From the NCBI GenBank assembly GCA_028706835.1, contig JAQTVL010000170.1:1-8454 (forward strand): a stretch of 8,454 nt of DNA, in the 5' to 3' direction. Each line of letters begins with the position of its first letter. The first letter of the stretch is position 1. The stretch comes from Phycisphaerae bacterium (GTDB lineage Bacteria > Planctomycetota > Phycisphaerae > JAJVII01). The notes under the pieces were generated by a model. That model saw only the letters and a program-made list of their open reading frames with translations, made no database searches and was not told where the DNA came from. Position numbers and translations under genes: made by a program. This document shows positions 1-5,562 of the stretch, one piece after another.

Positions 1-11
1 CCTCTGGTGGA

Positions 12-41
12 AAAGCCCAGGCACGGCCATGCCTGGGCTTT
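12..41 (-). terminator. Intrinsic terminator downstream of the FHA gene
   Basis: A perfect 12-bp stem (AAAGCCCAGGCA at 12-23 against TGCCTGGGCTTT at 30-41) closes a 6-nt loop. Read on the minus strand the hairpin ends in TTTT, 12 nt after the TAA of the FHA gene (54-56). The A/T-flanked stem is symmetrical, so it could also stop transcription entering from the left. Seen directly; the terminator role is inferred from structure and position. Confidence 0.85.
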
Positions 42-53
42 GGCGCTCGGTGC

Positions 54-626
54 TTACTTGTTCTTCTGCTTCGGGTTCTTCTTCGGCTCGACGACGGGTT
101 CGACGTCGATGGTCGGGTCCTCGGCGTTGACGGCGCCGGCCAGGGCCTCCAGGGCCGCGATCGGGTCGAGTTCCTCGCCCGCGGGCATGCCGAGTTCCAG
201 CGGCTGCGGCGGGAGGGCGGCGGCAGGGCGGGCTGCGGGACGGGCCGCCACCCGGTCGGGCGTGACGACGCCGGCCTTCGGCGGCGGGGCCGCCTTCGTC
301 AGCCGGGTTCGCACGGGCTTGGGGTCGGCTGGGTCGCCGTCAATCTGGATGATGAACACGACCGGCCCGACCACGACGCGATCGCCGGCCTTGAGGATCG
401 TCTCCTGCACACGCTGGTTGTTGACGAACGTGCCATTGCTGGAGGCCAGGTCCTTCAGCTCCACCCCGTTCTCGCCGCGAAGGAACTTGCAGTGCCGCCG
501 CGAGATCGCCGGCAGCGGAATCCGCAGATCGCAATCGTCGCGTCGGCCGACCACGCAGGCTTTCCCCTTGAGCGGGAAATCCTTGCGCTGGCCGTTCTCC
601 TTGAACATGATCAGGTTGACATCCAT
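54..626 (-). CDS. FHA-domain protein with Pro/Ala-rich C-terminal tail
   Basis: This 190-aa cytoplasmic protein probably binds phosphothreonine peptides and so reads out Ser/Thr-kinase signalling; no partner is visible here. The forkhead-associated domain spans about residues 22-93 and carries the family signatures: GR at 27-28, SRRH at 42-45 and SSNGTFVN at 62-69. These include the Arg, Ser, His and Asn residues that FHA domains use to hold phosphothreonine. Residues 100-145 are a Pro/Ala-rich linker, 150-180 are acidic, and the last ten residues are Lys/Asn-rich. There is no signal peptide, membrane segment or second catalytic domain. The ATG at 626 is preceded by GAAAGG with 7 nt spacing, which supports the start. 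The gene stands alone, ends at a hairpin terminator, and is divergent from the ketoacyl synthase gene across 468 bp. The FHA call is firm; the pathway is unknown. Confidence 0.92.
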   Translation of the reverse strand: MDVNLIMFKENGQRKDFPLKGKACVVGRRDDCDLRIPLPAISRRHCKFLRGENGVELKDLASSNGTFVNNQRVQETILKAGDRVVVGPVVFIIQIDGDPADPKPVRTRLTKAAPPPKAGVVTPDRVAARPAARPAAALPPQPLELGMPAGEELDPIAALEALAGAVNAEDPTIDVEPVVEPKKNPKQKNK

Positions 627-756
627 GGCCGGGCCTTTCGTAGTGGGATATCGCGATCCGACAACGGACTATGAAAGTAATTTAAGCGGTTGTCCGGGGA
701 TGATGCAAGAGATTTGCGGGGCGGGGGCGCATGACCGTAGCTGCGCATCCCCTCCA

Positions 757-956
757 GGCCGCGGAGCGGCCATAGAGATTAGCCCATGGCGCAAGCCATG
801 GGAGATCGGTTGGGGGCAAAACCGCGTCGCCCCGGATGGGGCGACAGAGGCGACGCCGGCGCGCTTCTTTCGCCCCATCCGGGGCTTACCCGGTGTGCCG
901 GCCCGGAGCCCCATGGCTTACGCCATGGGCTAAATTCCTCCGCCCCATCCGGGGCG
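757..956. repeat. REP/BIME-like cluster of palindromic hairpins
   Basis: Two composite units face each other in inverted orientation. Each starts with TTAG at the foot of a hairpin with stem CCCATGGC / GCCATGGG. The loop is GCAA in the plus-strand unit (779-802) and GTAA in the minus-strand unit (933 down to 910), both GNRA type. After a spacer of about 25 nt each unit has a second hairpin around CCCC-GGAT-GGGG (826-845 plus; 885-872 minus), followed by related CGAMAGARGCG sequence. A third copy of the second hairpin alone lies at 941-956. A GGCCGC / GCGGCC hairpin (757-771) precedes the cluster. I recall such CATGGC and CGGATGG hairpins as dispersed repeats of planctomycetes. The form resembles REP elements mobilised by RAYT transposases, but no transposase is present here. 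The rest of 627-1094 shows no convincing gene. Confidence 0.8.
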
Positions 957-1038
957 GTCCGGCGCCGGGTCAACTTTACCGAGCGCAGTTACGGCCATGC
1001 ACCCGCGGGGCGGGGCCCTGCTCTCCGGACAAATCAAC

Positions 1039-1066
1039 TTGAAATCCGCGGCATAGTCTGCATGAT
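1039..1066 (+). promoter_or_regulatory. Possible sigma70-type promoter of the ketoacyl synthase gene
   Basis: TTGAAA at 1039-1044 is followed after 16 nt by CATGAT at 1061-1066. Transcription would start near 1073, leaving a leader of about 22 nt that contains the AAGGAG at 1079-1084. The -35 matches consensus at 5 of 6 and the -10 at 4 of 6. This is position and motif only. Confidence 0.3.
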
Positions 1067-1094
1067 GGGCGGCTTCGGAAGGAGTTTTATCCGC

Positions 1095-2117
1095 ATGGCC
1101 GTCCAGATTCTCGGAATCGAATATCATCTGCCCGACCGGGTGCTCACCAACGAGGACCTCAAGCGTGAGAACCCCGACTGGCTGATGAACAAGGTTTACA
1201 CCAAGCTCGGCATTGCCGAGCGGCGGATCGCCGCGCCCGACGAGACCGCCTCCGACCTGGCGTTCGCCGCCTGCAAGAAGCTGCTCGCGCGGAACATCGT
1301 GCCGGGGGACCGCATCGACTACCTGATCTTCTGCACGCAGAGCCCGGACCATTTTCTGCCGTCGGCTGCGTGCGTGCTCCAGGACCGGCTGGGCCTGCGG
1401 CAGGAGATCGGCGCGTTCGATTTCAACCTGGGGTGCAGTGGCTACGTCTACGGCCTGAGCCTGGCCCGGTCGCTCGTCCAGTCCGGCCAGGCGAAGTACG
1501 TGCTGCTGGCCACCGGCGACACGTATACGAAATTCCTGCACCGTCGCGACCGGTCCGTGCGATCGATATTCGGCGACGGCGCCGCCGCCACGCTGATCGG
1601 CCCCGGCGACGGCCCGGGCGAACTCGGGCCGTTTGTGCTACGGACCAACGGCGCGGGGGCGAAGGACCTGATCGTGCCGGCCGGCGGCTGTCGGCTGCCG
1701 CATTCCGCGGCCACCGCAACTGAGAGGCCCGACCTGATCGGCTGCACGCGCTCGCAGGACAACCTGTGGATGGACGGCGGGGCGATCTTCGAGTTCGCCG
1801 TGAACTGCGTGCCGCCGCTGATTGCCGATACGCTGGCAGCCGCCTCGCTCTCACCGGGGCAGATCGACTGGTACGTCTACCACCAGGCGAACAAGTACAT
1901 CCTTGGCGAGTTGGCGAAGCTGAGCGACGTGCCGCCGGAGAAGATGCCGGTCAACTACGAGAAGATCGGCAACACGGTGTCATCGTCGATCCCGATGGTG
2001 ATCCGCGACTACGTCGCCGCCGGCAAGATCCGTGCCGGCCAGCGGTTGCTGCTGATCGGTTTCGGCGTGGGCTACTCGTGGGCCGGTTGCACGTTGACGT
2101 GGGGGAAGACGGACTGA
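1095..2117 (+). CDS. 3-oxoacyl-ACP synthase III family (FabH-like) protein
   Basis: This 340-aa thiolase-fold condensing enzyme would join an acyl-CoA or acyl-ACP starter to malonyl-ACP in the cytoplasm. The KAS III catalytic triad is complete: Cys114 in NLGCSGYVYGL, His263 in VYHQAN and Asn293 in IGNT. FGDGAAATLI (159-168) and the C-terminal GFGVGYSW (322-329) are also family signatures, and the length is slightly above the roughly 320 of FabH. The SPDHFLPS segment (83-90) and general style recall KAS III paralogues found with surface-polysaccharide genes rather than housekeeping FabH; that is an impression from memory. The ATG at 1095 was chosen because AAGGAG lies 10 nt upstream and the protein then begins with the typical MAVQILGIEYHLP. 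In-frame extension to 786 only translates the upstream repeats. No fatty-acid gene is adjacent, so it is not named fabH. It converges on the 75-aa gene at 2154. Confidence 0.9.
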   Translation: MAVQILGIEYHLPDRVLTNEDLKRENPDWLMNKVYTKLGIAERRIAAPDETASDLAFAACKKLLARNIVPGDRIDYLIFCTQSPDHFLPSAACVLQDRLGLRQEIGAFDFNLGCSGYVYGLSLARSLVQSGQAKYVLLATGDTYTKFLHRRDRSVRSIFGDGAAATLIGPGDGPGELGPFVLRTNGAGAKDLIVPAGGCRLPHSAATATERPDLIGCTRSQDNLWMDGGAIFEFAVNCVPPLIADTLAAASLSPGQIDWYVYHQANKYILGELAKLSDVPPEKMPVNYEKIGNTVSSSIPMVIRDYVAAGKIRAGQRLLLIGFGVGYSWAGCTLTWGKTD

Positions 2118-2146
2118 ACCGCGGAGAGCGCGAAGAACGCGGAGGG
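2117..2146 (+). repeat. 9-nt-period array, copy A (right after the synthase stop)
   Basis: After AAC, three 9-nt units run in tandem: CGCGGAGAG (2120-2128), CGCGAAGAA (2129-2137) and CGCGGAGGG (2138-2146). The block matches the reverse complement of 2981-3010 at 25 of 30 positions. It overlaps the last base of the synthase stop codon and ends 7 nt before the stop of the 75-aa gene. Confidence 0.8.
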
Positions 2147-2153
2147 CGGGCTG

Positions 2154-2381
2154 TCACTGCGAAGACTTGACCTTCCGCCTTCGCCCGTTCCTTCGGGCTG
2201 GTTCGACAAGAATCTTCTCCGGCGGCAGTGTGACGACCTTGCCGTTCTCCCACACGACGATCGACCGCCCGGCCCGCTTGTGCTCCAGAAGTGCCGCGCG
2301 AACGCCCTCGCCCATTGCACGCGTGACACGCGGATAATCAGTAATCAACTGTTCGATTGATTTGTTCGACTTAGCCTTCAT
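2154..2381 (-). CDS. Small 75-aa protein paired with the zeta-like kinase (candidate antitoxin)
   Basis: The family has no name I can give. The protein has a predicted helical N-terminal half (residues 8-36, beginning IEQLITDYPRVTRAM), a short strand-like segment IVVWENGKVVTLPP (41-54), and a very basic tail with RRNGRRRK (63-70). Its start overlaps the end of the zeta-like kinase gene by 11 bp (2371-2381). No clear Shine-Dalgarno precedes the ATG, so translation is probably coupled to termination of the upstream gene. I recall similar small proteins next to zeta-like P-loop genes in cyanobacteria and planctomycetes. An antitoxin role is inferred from size, overlap and partner. Canonical epsilon/zeta and PezAT systems encode the antitoxin first, whereas here it is second. 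It could instead be an accessory subunit or nucleic-acid-binding protein. The gene ends just before the inverted 9-nt repeat copy A. Confidence 0.7.
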   Translation of the reverse strand: MKAKSNKSIEQLITDYPRVTRAMGEGVRAALLEHKRAGRSIVVWENGKVVTLPPEKILVEPARRNGRRRKVKSSQ

Positions 2382-2967
2382 TGTCGTAGTCTCGCGTAAT
2401 CCTCTGCCAGATTACCATATCGATAACCAGATCAGTTGTCGAGGCTCGTCCGGCGGCGACCAGTCGCGGGGGCGGCCGACTCGAACTGTCACGCATCTGC
2501 CACGTCGTCGCCAGCGGCTGATACAGAGTGAAGAAATTGCGGAGCCCGCGGTCGTAGCGGCGGCGGACGGTCTCGTCGGGGATGCTGTGCCCGCCGGCGC
2601 GAACGCGACTTGCGACCCGGCGGATCGCCATCGCGGCGCTCGGCAGCCAGAGGAAGACAAGGTGAACGCGGTAGCCGGTCTCGATCAGATCTTTCAGCCA
2701 GGAGGCCGGCGTCCGGCTGGCGAGTGTCGTCTCGAATGCAAAACTGCATCGCTGCTTGGCCAGTTCGTGCAGTCGCGCGAGCATGACCGCACCGGCTTCG
2801 AGTGCCGCCCGCTCTGGGCTGAAGCCTGACAGTCCGCGTGCGATGACATCCGCATTCACGAACTCATCGACGCCGAGCATTCCATGCAGCAGCGCCGGCG
2901 CGGTCGTCGACTTGCCCGACCCGTTCGGCCCGGCCAGCACGATCACATGCGGTGCGTCGCTCGACAT
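2371..2967 (-). CDS. Zeta-toxin-like P-loop kinase (COG4185-type)
   Basis: This 198-aa predicted cytoplasmic P-loop NTPase resembles zeta-toxin-family kinases, whose best-known members phosphorylate UDP-N-acetylglucosamine and so poison cell-wall synthesis. Walker A is GPNGSGKST at residues 13-21. FVNADVIARGL (36-46) and FAFETTL (76-82) fit the substrate-site blocks of the family, and RAGGHSIPDETVRRRYDRG (123-141) is the Arg-rich lid region of COG4185 proteins. Substrate and toxicity are inferred; zeta-like proteins of this subgroup are largely uncharacterised. The ATG at 2967 is preceded by GAAGGGAAG about 11 nt upstream, and that purine run lies at the edge of repeat copy B. The gene follows pyrC by 61 nt on the same strand and overlaps the 75-aa gene by 11 bp. 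The reading frame is intact with no missing core motif. Confidence 0.85.
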   Translation of the reverse strand: MSSDAPHVIVLAGPNGSGKSTTAPALLHGMLGVDEFVNADVIARGLSGFSPERAALEAGAVMLARLHELAKQRCSFAFETTLASRTPASWLKDLIETGYRVHLVFLWLPSAAMAIRRVASRVRAGGHSIPDETVRRRYDRGLRNFFTLYQPLATTWQMRDSSSRPPPRLVAAGRASTTDLVIDMVIWQRITRDYDNEG

Positions 2968-2980
2968 GCCGGCGGTTCTT

Positions 2981-3010
2981 CCCTTCGCGCTCTTTGCGAT
3001 CTCTGCGGTT
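2981..3010 (-). repeat. 9-nt-period array, copy B (inverted relative to copy A)
   Basis: On the minus strand, AAC is followed by CGCAGAGAT (3007-2999), CGCAAAGAG (2998-2990) and CGCGAAGGG (2989-2981). It matches copy A at 2117-2146 at 25 of 30 positions in the opposite orientation. It lies 13 nt upstream of the zeta-like gene, and its last unit supplies part of that gene's purine-rich ribosome-binding region. Confidence 0.8.
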
Positions 3011-3028
3011 TAAGCTTTTCCGCGGGCC

Positions 3029-4309
3029 TTACAGCTCGAACTTGATCTTGCCTTCCAGGATCGTCATCACCGGCCGGCCCTTCAACTGCCAGCCGTCGTA
3101 GGGGCAGTTGCGGCTCTTGCTGCGGAAGGTTGACACGTCCACCGTCCACTCGCGGGCGGGGTCGATCAGCGTCAGGTCGGCGTTCTGGCCGACGGCGACG
3201 GCCACGCGAGGCCGGCCGATCACGTCGCGCGGCCCGTCGGTCATCTTGGCCAGCATCGCGGGCCAACTCAGCCGGCCGCTGTGGACCAGCGCCTTGGCGA
3301 ACAGGCCGAGCGAGCATTCCAAGCCGATGATTCCGAACGGCGCGTTAAGGAACTCGACCTCTTTCTCCTCGGGCCGATGCGGTGCATGGTCGGTCACCAG
3401 GCAGTCGATCGTGCCGTCCTTCAGGCCTGCGAACAGGGCGGCCACGTGCTCGGGGCTTCGCAGCGGGGGGCTCATCTTGTAGTTCGTGTCGTACGTGCTG
3501 ACGGCCTCGTCGGTCAGCAGCAGGTGGTGCGGGCAGACCTCGGTGGTGACGTGGAGGCCTTCCTTCTTCGCCTCGCGGACGCGCTCCACGCCGACCTTCG
3601 TGCTGATGTGGGCGACGTGGTATCGGCCGCCGATCGAGCGGACCAGCGCGATGTCGCGGCGGATCATCAACTCCTCCGCCAGCGCGGGCACGCCCGGCAG
3701 GCCCAGGCGGGTCGAGTGGAACCCGCCGTGCATCACGCCGCCGGCCAGCGTCGGCTCCTCGCAGTGCTGGATGAGCGTCCGCTCGAACGGCTGCATGTAC
3801 TTCAGGGCCTTGGCCATGACGCCGGCGGACGCGATGCCGGCGCCGTCGTCGGAGAACGCGACCGCGCCGCCGCGGACCATCTGGGCGTACTCCGCCAGTT
3901 CCTTGCCGGCCCGCTCCTTGGTGATCGCGCCGACCGGCCAGACGCGGGCGGCCTTGGCCCGGAACGCCTGGCGGAACACGAACTCGATGGCCGCCTCGTT
4001 GTCCAGGGCGGGCGTGGTGTTCGGCATGCACGCGATGTCGGTGAAGCCGCCCGCCAGGGCCGCAGCCGCGCCGCTGGCCACGGTCTCCTCGTCCTCATCG
4101 CCCGGCTCGCGGAGGTGGACGTGGATATCCACCAGCCCCGGCGAGACGAGCAACCCCTTGGCATCGACGACGCGCTCGTCGCCACCGCCGGGCTTGAGTT
4201 TCGGCCCGACCTCGACGATCTTCTCGTCGCGAACGCGGACGTCGGCCTTCTTGAGTTTCAGGGAGACGGTGTCAACGACTTGGCCGTTTTGGATCAGGAT
4301 GTTGGTCAT
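3029..4309 (-). CDS. pyrC: Dihydroorotase, type I (pyrimidine biosynthesis)
   Basis: This 426-aa cytoplasmic zinc enzyme interconverts N-carbamoyl-aspartate and dihydroorotate, the third step of UMP synthesis. The amidohydrolase signature DIHVHLREPG (61-70) supplies His63 and His65. Further likely metal ligands or catalytic residues are Asp154/Asp155 in FSDDG, His182 in IQHCEE, His234 in HVAHIST and Asp307 in VTDHAPH. MPNT (95-98) and NYKMSPPLR (276-284) are substrate-region motifs. An aspartate rather than a carboxylated lysine at FSDDG marks the type I class seen in Aquifex and Bacillus, which in Aquifex works in a complex with aspartate carbamoyltransferase. The length is normal. The ATG at 4309 sits directly after a heptamer repeat whose GAGAG is the only Shine-Dalgarno-like sequence. 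In many genomes pyrC directly follows pyrB; here about 1.95 kb of accessory genes separates them. The call is secure. Confidence 0.97.
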   Translation of the reverse strand: MTNILIQNGQVVDTVSLKLKKADVRVRDEKIVEVGPKLKPGGGDERVVDAKGLLVSPGLVDIHVHLREPGDEDEETVASGAAAALAGGFTDIACMPNTTPALDNEAAIEFVFRQAFRAKAARVWPVGAITKERAGKELAEYAQMVRGGAVAFSDDGAGIASAGVMAKALKYMQPFERTLIQHCEEPTLAGGVMHGGFHSTRLGLPGVPALAEELMIRRDIALVRSIGGRYHVAHISTKVGVERVREAKKEGLHVTTEVCPHHLLLTDEAVSTYDTNYKMSPPLRSPEHVAALFAGLKDGTIDCLVTDHAPHRPEEKEVEFLNAPFGIIGLECSLGLFAKALVHSGRLSWPAMLAKMTDGPRDVIGRPRVAVAVGQNADLTLIDPAREWTVDVSTFRSKSRNCPYDGWQLKGRPVMTILEGKIKFEL

Positions 4310-4337
4310 GGTTAGCTCTCAGCTTTCAGCGGTCAGC
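4310..4337 (-). repeat. Heptamer array abutting the pyrC start codon
   Basis: On the minus strand four consecutive 7-nt units, GCTGACC then GCTGAAA, GCTGAGA and GCTAACC, run from 4337 to 4310 and end exactly at the ATG of pyrC (4309). They form the whole proximal leader and contain the only purine-rich Shine-Dalgarno candidate, GAGAG. I recall AGCTGAAAGCTGA-like repeats from the spacers of several environmental phyla. Confidence 0.75.
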
Positions 4338-4375
4338 GAAAGACAAAGTTCGCTTCCGAGACATAGAGGGGAAAG

Positions 4376-5158
4376 TCATTGCACTGCTTTCAGGCGTTGC
4401 AGCGCGGCCTGCAACAAAGGCCGCATCCTTTCATAATCGTTTACGCTTTCGACTTTCTGGTAAGTCCATACATCGTTACTGAAGTATGCACCAATGGAAA
4501 ACTGTTTGCGCTGGGGAGTCAGGTAGCACAAGACGCGGTTGTTGAACTTGATCGAGATATGGTACTTGATTGAATCCACCGCTATTGCCATAGGATCCCA
4601 GCTCTTGATCTCGTCCATCGCCTTTACAAACAACGCTCTGGCCTCGGGATTGGTTATGTAATTGCTATGACTGCTCGGAGGAGTAACCTGCGGAACCGCA
4701 GGAAGCGAAGGAATTGTGACCTCATTGAAAACCGGGATAGTATCCTTCGTTCCATCCACGGTGATGCACTTGTACGTGAAAAGGGACAAGGGAACGTCAA
4801 TCCATTTACATCGGCCAAGCATGTTCATGGAGAAATTCGGGGCGACCAGTAGCAGACGAATCTCCTGCTCTGGGTCGATGTTTGCCTGAGGATAACATCG
4901 CCCGACTGCGTGAACATTCTTGGATAAGAAATCATAGTAGTCCAGCCCTTGCCACAGCATTGAGTCGTCCTCGCAGACCTTCAGTTCAGCTACACACAAG
5001 GCATTCCCGCTGTCGACAAGCAGAATGTCCAAGGGTCCGCGATCCGTTTGGCATTGGTGATCGACGAATCGCATCCCTTCTTCAATGTGGTCGGACCATC
5101 GGCGGATCAACTCTTCCAGGTCTCGCTCGGAAACGTCAACGTGCTTGTACTTGCTCAT
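4376..5158 (-). CDS. Predicted PD-(D/E)XK nuclease-like protein (NucS/DUF91-like) with C-terminal DUF5655-like domain
   Basis: The 260-aa protein is probably a cytoplasmic DNA-acting enzyme; its substrate is unknown. Residues 10-110 read as a RecB/NucS-like PD-(D/E)XK fold: Glu26/Glu27 in IEEGM, Asp44 in GPLDILLVD, Glu58 and Lys60 in AELK, then Gln70 to Tyr74 as a QxxxY motif. All expected catalytic positions are present. Residues 115-165 form a linker rich in Pro and Ser. Residues 168-258 (ITNPEARALF..., CYLTPQRKQFSIGAYF) resemble DUF5655-type domains found C-terminal to such nucleases. The ATG at 5158 has AAAGGG 8 nt upstream. Base composition is clearly lower in GC than its neighbours (about 40-50% in sampled stretches against about 70% in pyrC), and short-period repeats lie on both sides, suggesting recent acquisition between pyrB and pyrC. 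It could serve defence or repair; no methylase or helicase partner is present. Confidence 0.75.
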   Translation of the reverse strand: MSKYKHVDVSERDLEELIRRWSDHIEEGMRFVDHQCQTDRGPLDILLVDSGNALCVAELKVCEDDSMLWQGLDYYDFLSKNVHAVGRCYPQANIDPEQEIRLLLVAPNFSMNMLGRCKWIDVPLSLFTYKCITVDGTKDTIPVFNEVTIPSLPAVPQVTPPSSHSNYITNPEARALFVKAMDEIKSWDPMAIAVDSIKYHISIKFNNRVLCYLTPQRKQFSIGAYFSNDVWTYQKVESVNDYERMRPLLQAALQRLKAVQ

Positions 5159-5190
5159 TCGCTAAGCCCTTTCGTCGATCGCGCCACCGT

Positions 5191-5217
5191 TCATCCGTGC
5201 AATCCGTGTCATCCGTG
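5191..5217 (-). repeat. 9-nt-period ATCCGTG-type array
   Basis: Three 9-nt units stand in tandem: TCATCCGTG (5191-5199), CAATCCGTG (5200-5208) and TCATCCGTG (5209-5217). On the minus strand they read CACGGATGA, CACGGATTG, CACGGATGA. The array lies 33 nt upstream of the nuclease-like gene. I recall this sequence type as a widespread spacer repeat in planctomycetes and other environmental bacteria. Confidence 0.8.
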
Positions 5218-5232
5218 GCCGAATCCTCTTTT

Positions 5233-5258
5233 CTCAGCGACCCCAGCGCCTCAGCGGC
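5233..5258 (-). repeat. Imperfect 9-nt-period CTCAGCG array
   Basis: CTCAGCGAC (5233-5241), CCCAGCGC (5242-5249) and CTCAGCGGC (5250-5258) give a 9-8-9 nt period. The minus-strand core (GCTGAG) recalls but does not equal the CGCAGAG core of the arrays at 2117 and 2981. It directly follows the ATCCGTG array, making a composite repeat spacer between the ribbon-helix-helix and nuclease genes. Confidence 0.6.
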
Positions 5259-5270
5259 GTGACCTCTGCT

Positions 5271-5286
5271 GGGCCGAGGACGGCCC
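5271..5286 (-). other. Small GC hairpin after the ribbon-helix-helix gene
   Basis: GGGCCG (5271-5276) pairs with CGGCCC (5281-5286) around a 4-nt loop, 14 nt beyond the stop of the 75-aa RHH gene. No T-run follows on the minus strand, so it is at best a weak terminator or an mRNA 3'-end stabiliser. Confidence 0.35.
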
Positions 5287-5300
5287 GGCTCGCCGGGGAC

Positions 5301-5528
5301 TCAGTTGTGCCGCGAGGCGTACACGTCGAGCAACCGGCGGATCATCTTCTGATACTGCGCCCCGTGGCGGCGAGCGTACGACTTGAAGAAGTCCACCGTC
5401 CGCTTGTTCAGGCTGATCGTCACCTTGACCGTCGGCTCCTTGAGGATCAACTGATCCGGCGGCGGCAGGAAGTCCGTGATCGGCCCGACCGCCATCGGTT
5501 CATCCGTGTATCGCGTTCGCTTCTTCAT
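5301..5528 (-). CDS. Ribbon-helix-helix protein, CopG/BrnA-like antitoxin family
   Basis: This 75-aa protein probably binds DNA as a dimer. The N-terminal segment RYTDEPM and DFLPPPDQLILKE (19-31) match my memory of a CopG-like antitoxin group. Residues 33-50 (TVKVTISLNKRTVDFFKS) give the beta strand and first helix, and 57-73 (AQYQKMIRRLLDVYASR) the second helix of an RHH fold. Members of this group usually accompany a BrnT-like (DUF497) toxin gene. No such gene is present here, so it may be an orphan antitoxin or a remnant. It follows the DUF2442 gene by 34 nt on the same strand. Only a weak GAGAGA precedes the ATG at 5528, 3 nt away, so translation may depend on the upstream gene. It could autoregulate its own transcript. 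The fold call is good; the partner is unknown. Confidence 0.8.
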   Translation of the reverse strand: MKKRTRYTDEPMAVGPITDFLPPPDQLILKEPTVKVTISLNKRTVDFFKSYARRHGAQYQKMIRRLLDVYASRHN

Positions 5529-5562
5529 GCGTCTCTCGCGGCGCGTACCTTCGGCCCCGTCG

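Noticed and set aside
7..933. Long plus-strand open frame opposite the FHA gene
   Set aside because: It is antisense to a clear FHA domain, has low-complexity Ser/Gly/Arg composition and runs through the repeats; a high-GC shadow.
669..973. Small minus-strand open frames over the hairpin cluster
   Set aside because: Their translations (with phrases like HGLRHG and PGWG) come from repeat hairpins. I recall such products being annotated as hypothetical proteins, but they have no independent coding support.
786..1094. Open-frame upstream extension of the KAS III gene
   Set aside because: It translates the hairpin repeats and GC-rich spacer, has no KAS III homology, and the ATG at 1095 has a good AAGGAG.
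3281..4315. 344-aa plus-strand open frame antisense to pyrC
   Set aside because: Composition is Arg/Val/Asp-rich shadow translation opposite a complete dihydroorotase; no family resemblance.
5191..5258. CRISPR array
   Set aside because: Units are only 8-9 nt with no spacers between them; a short-period repeat, not CRISPR.
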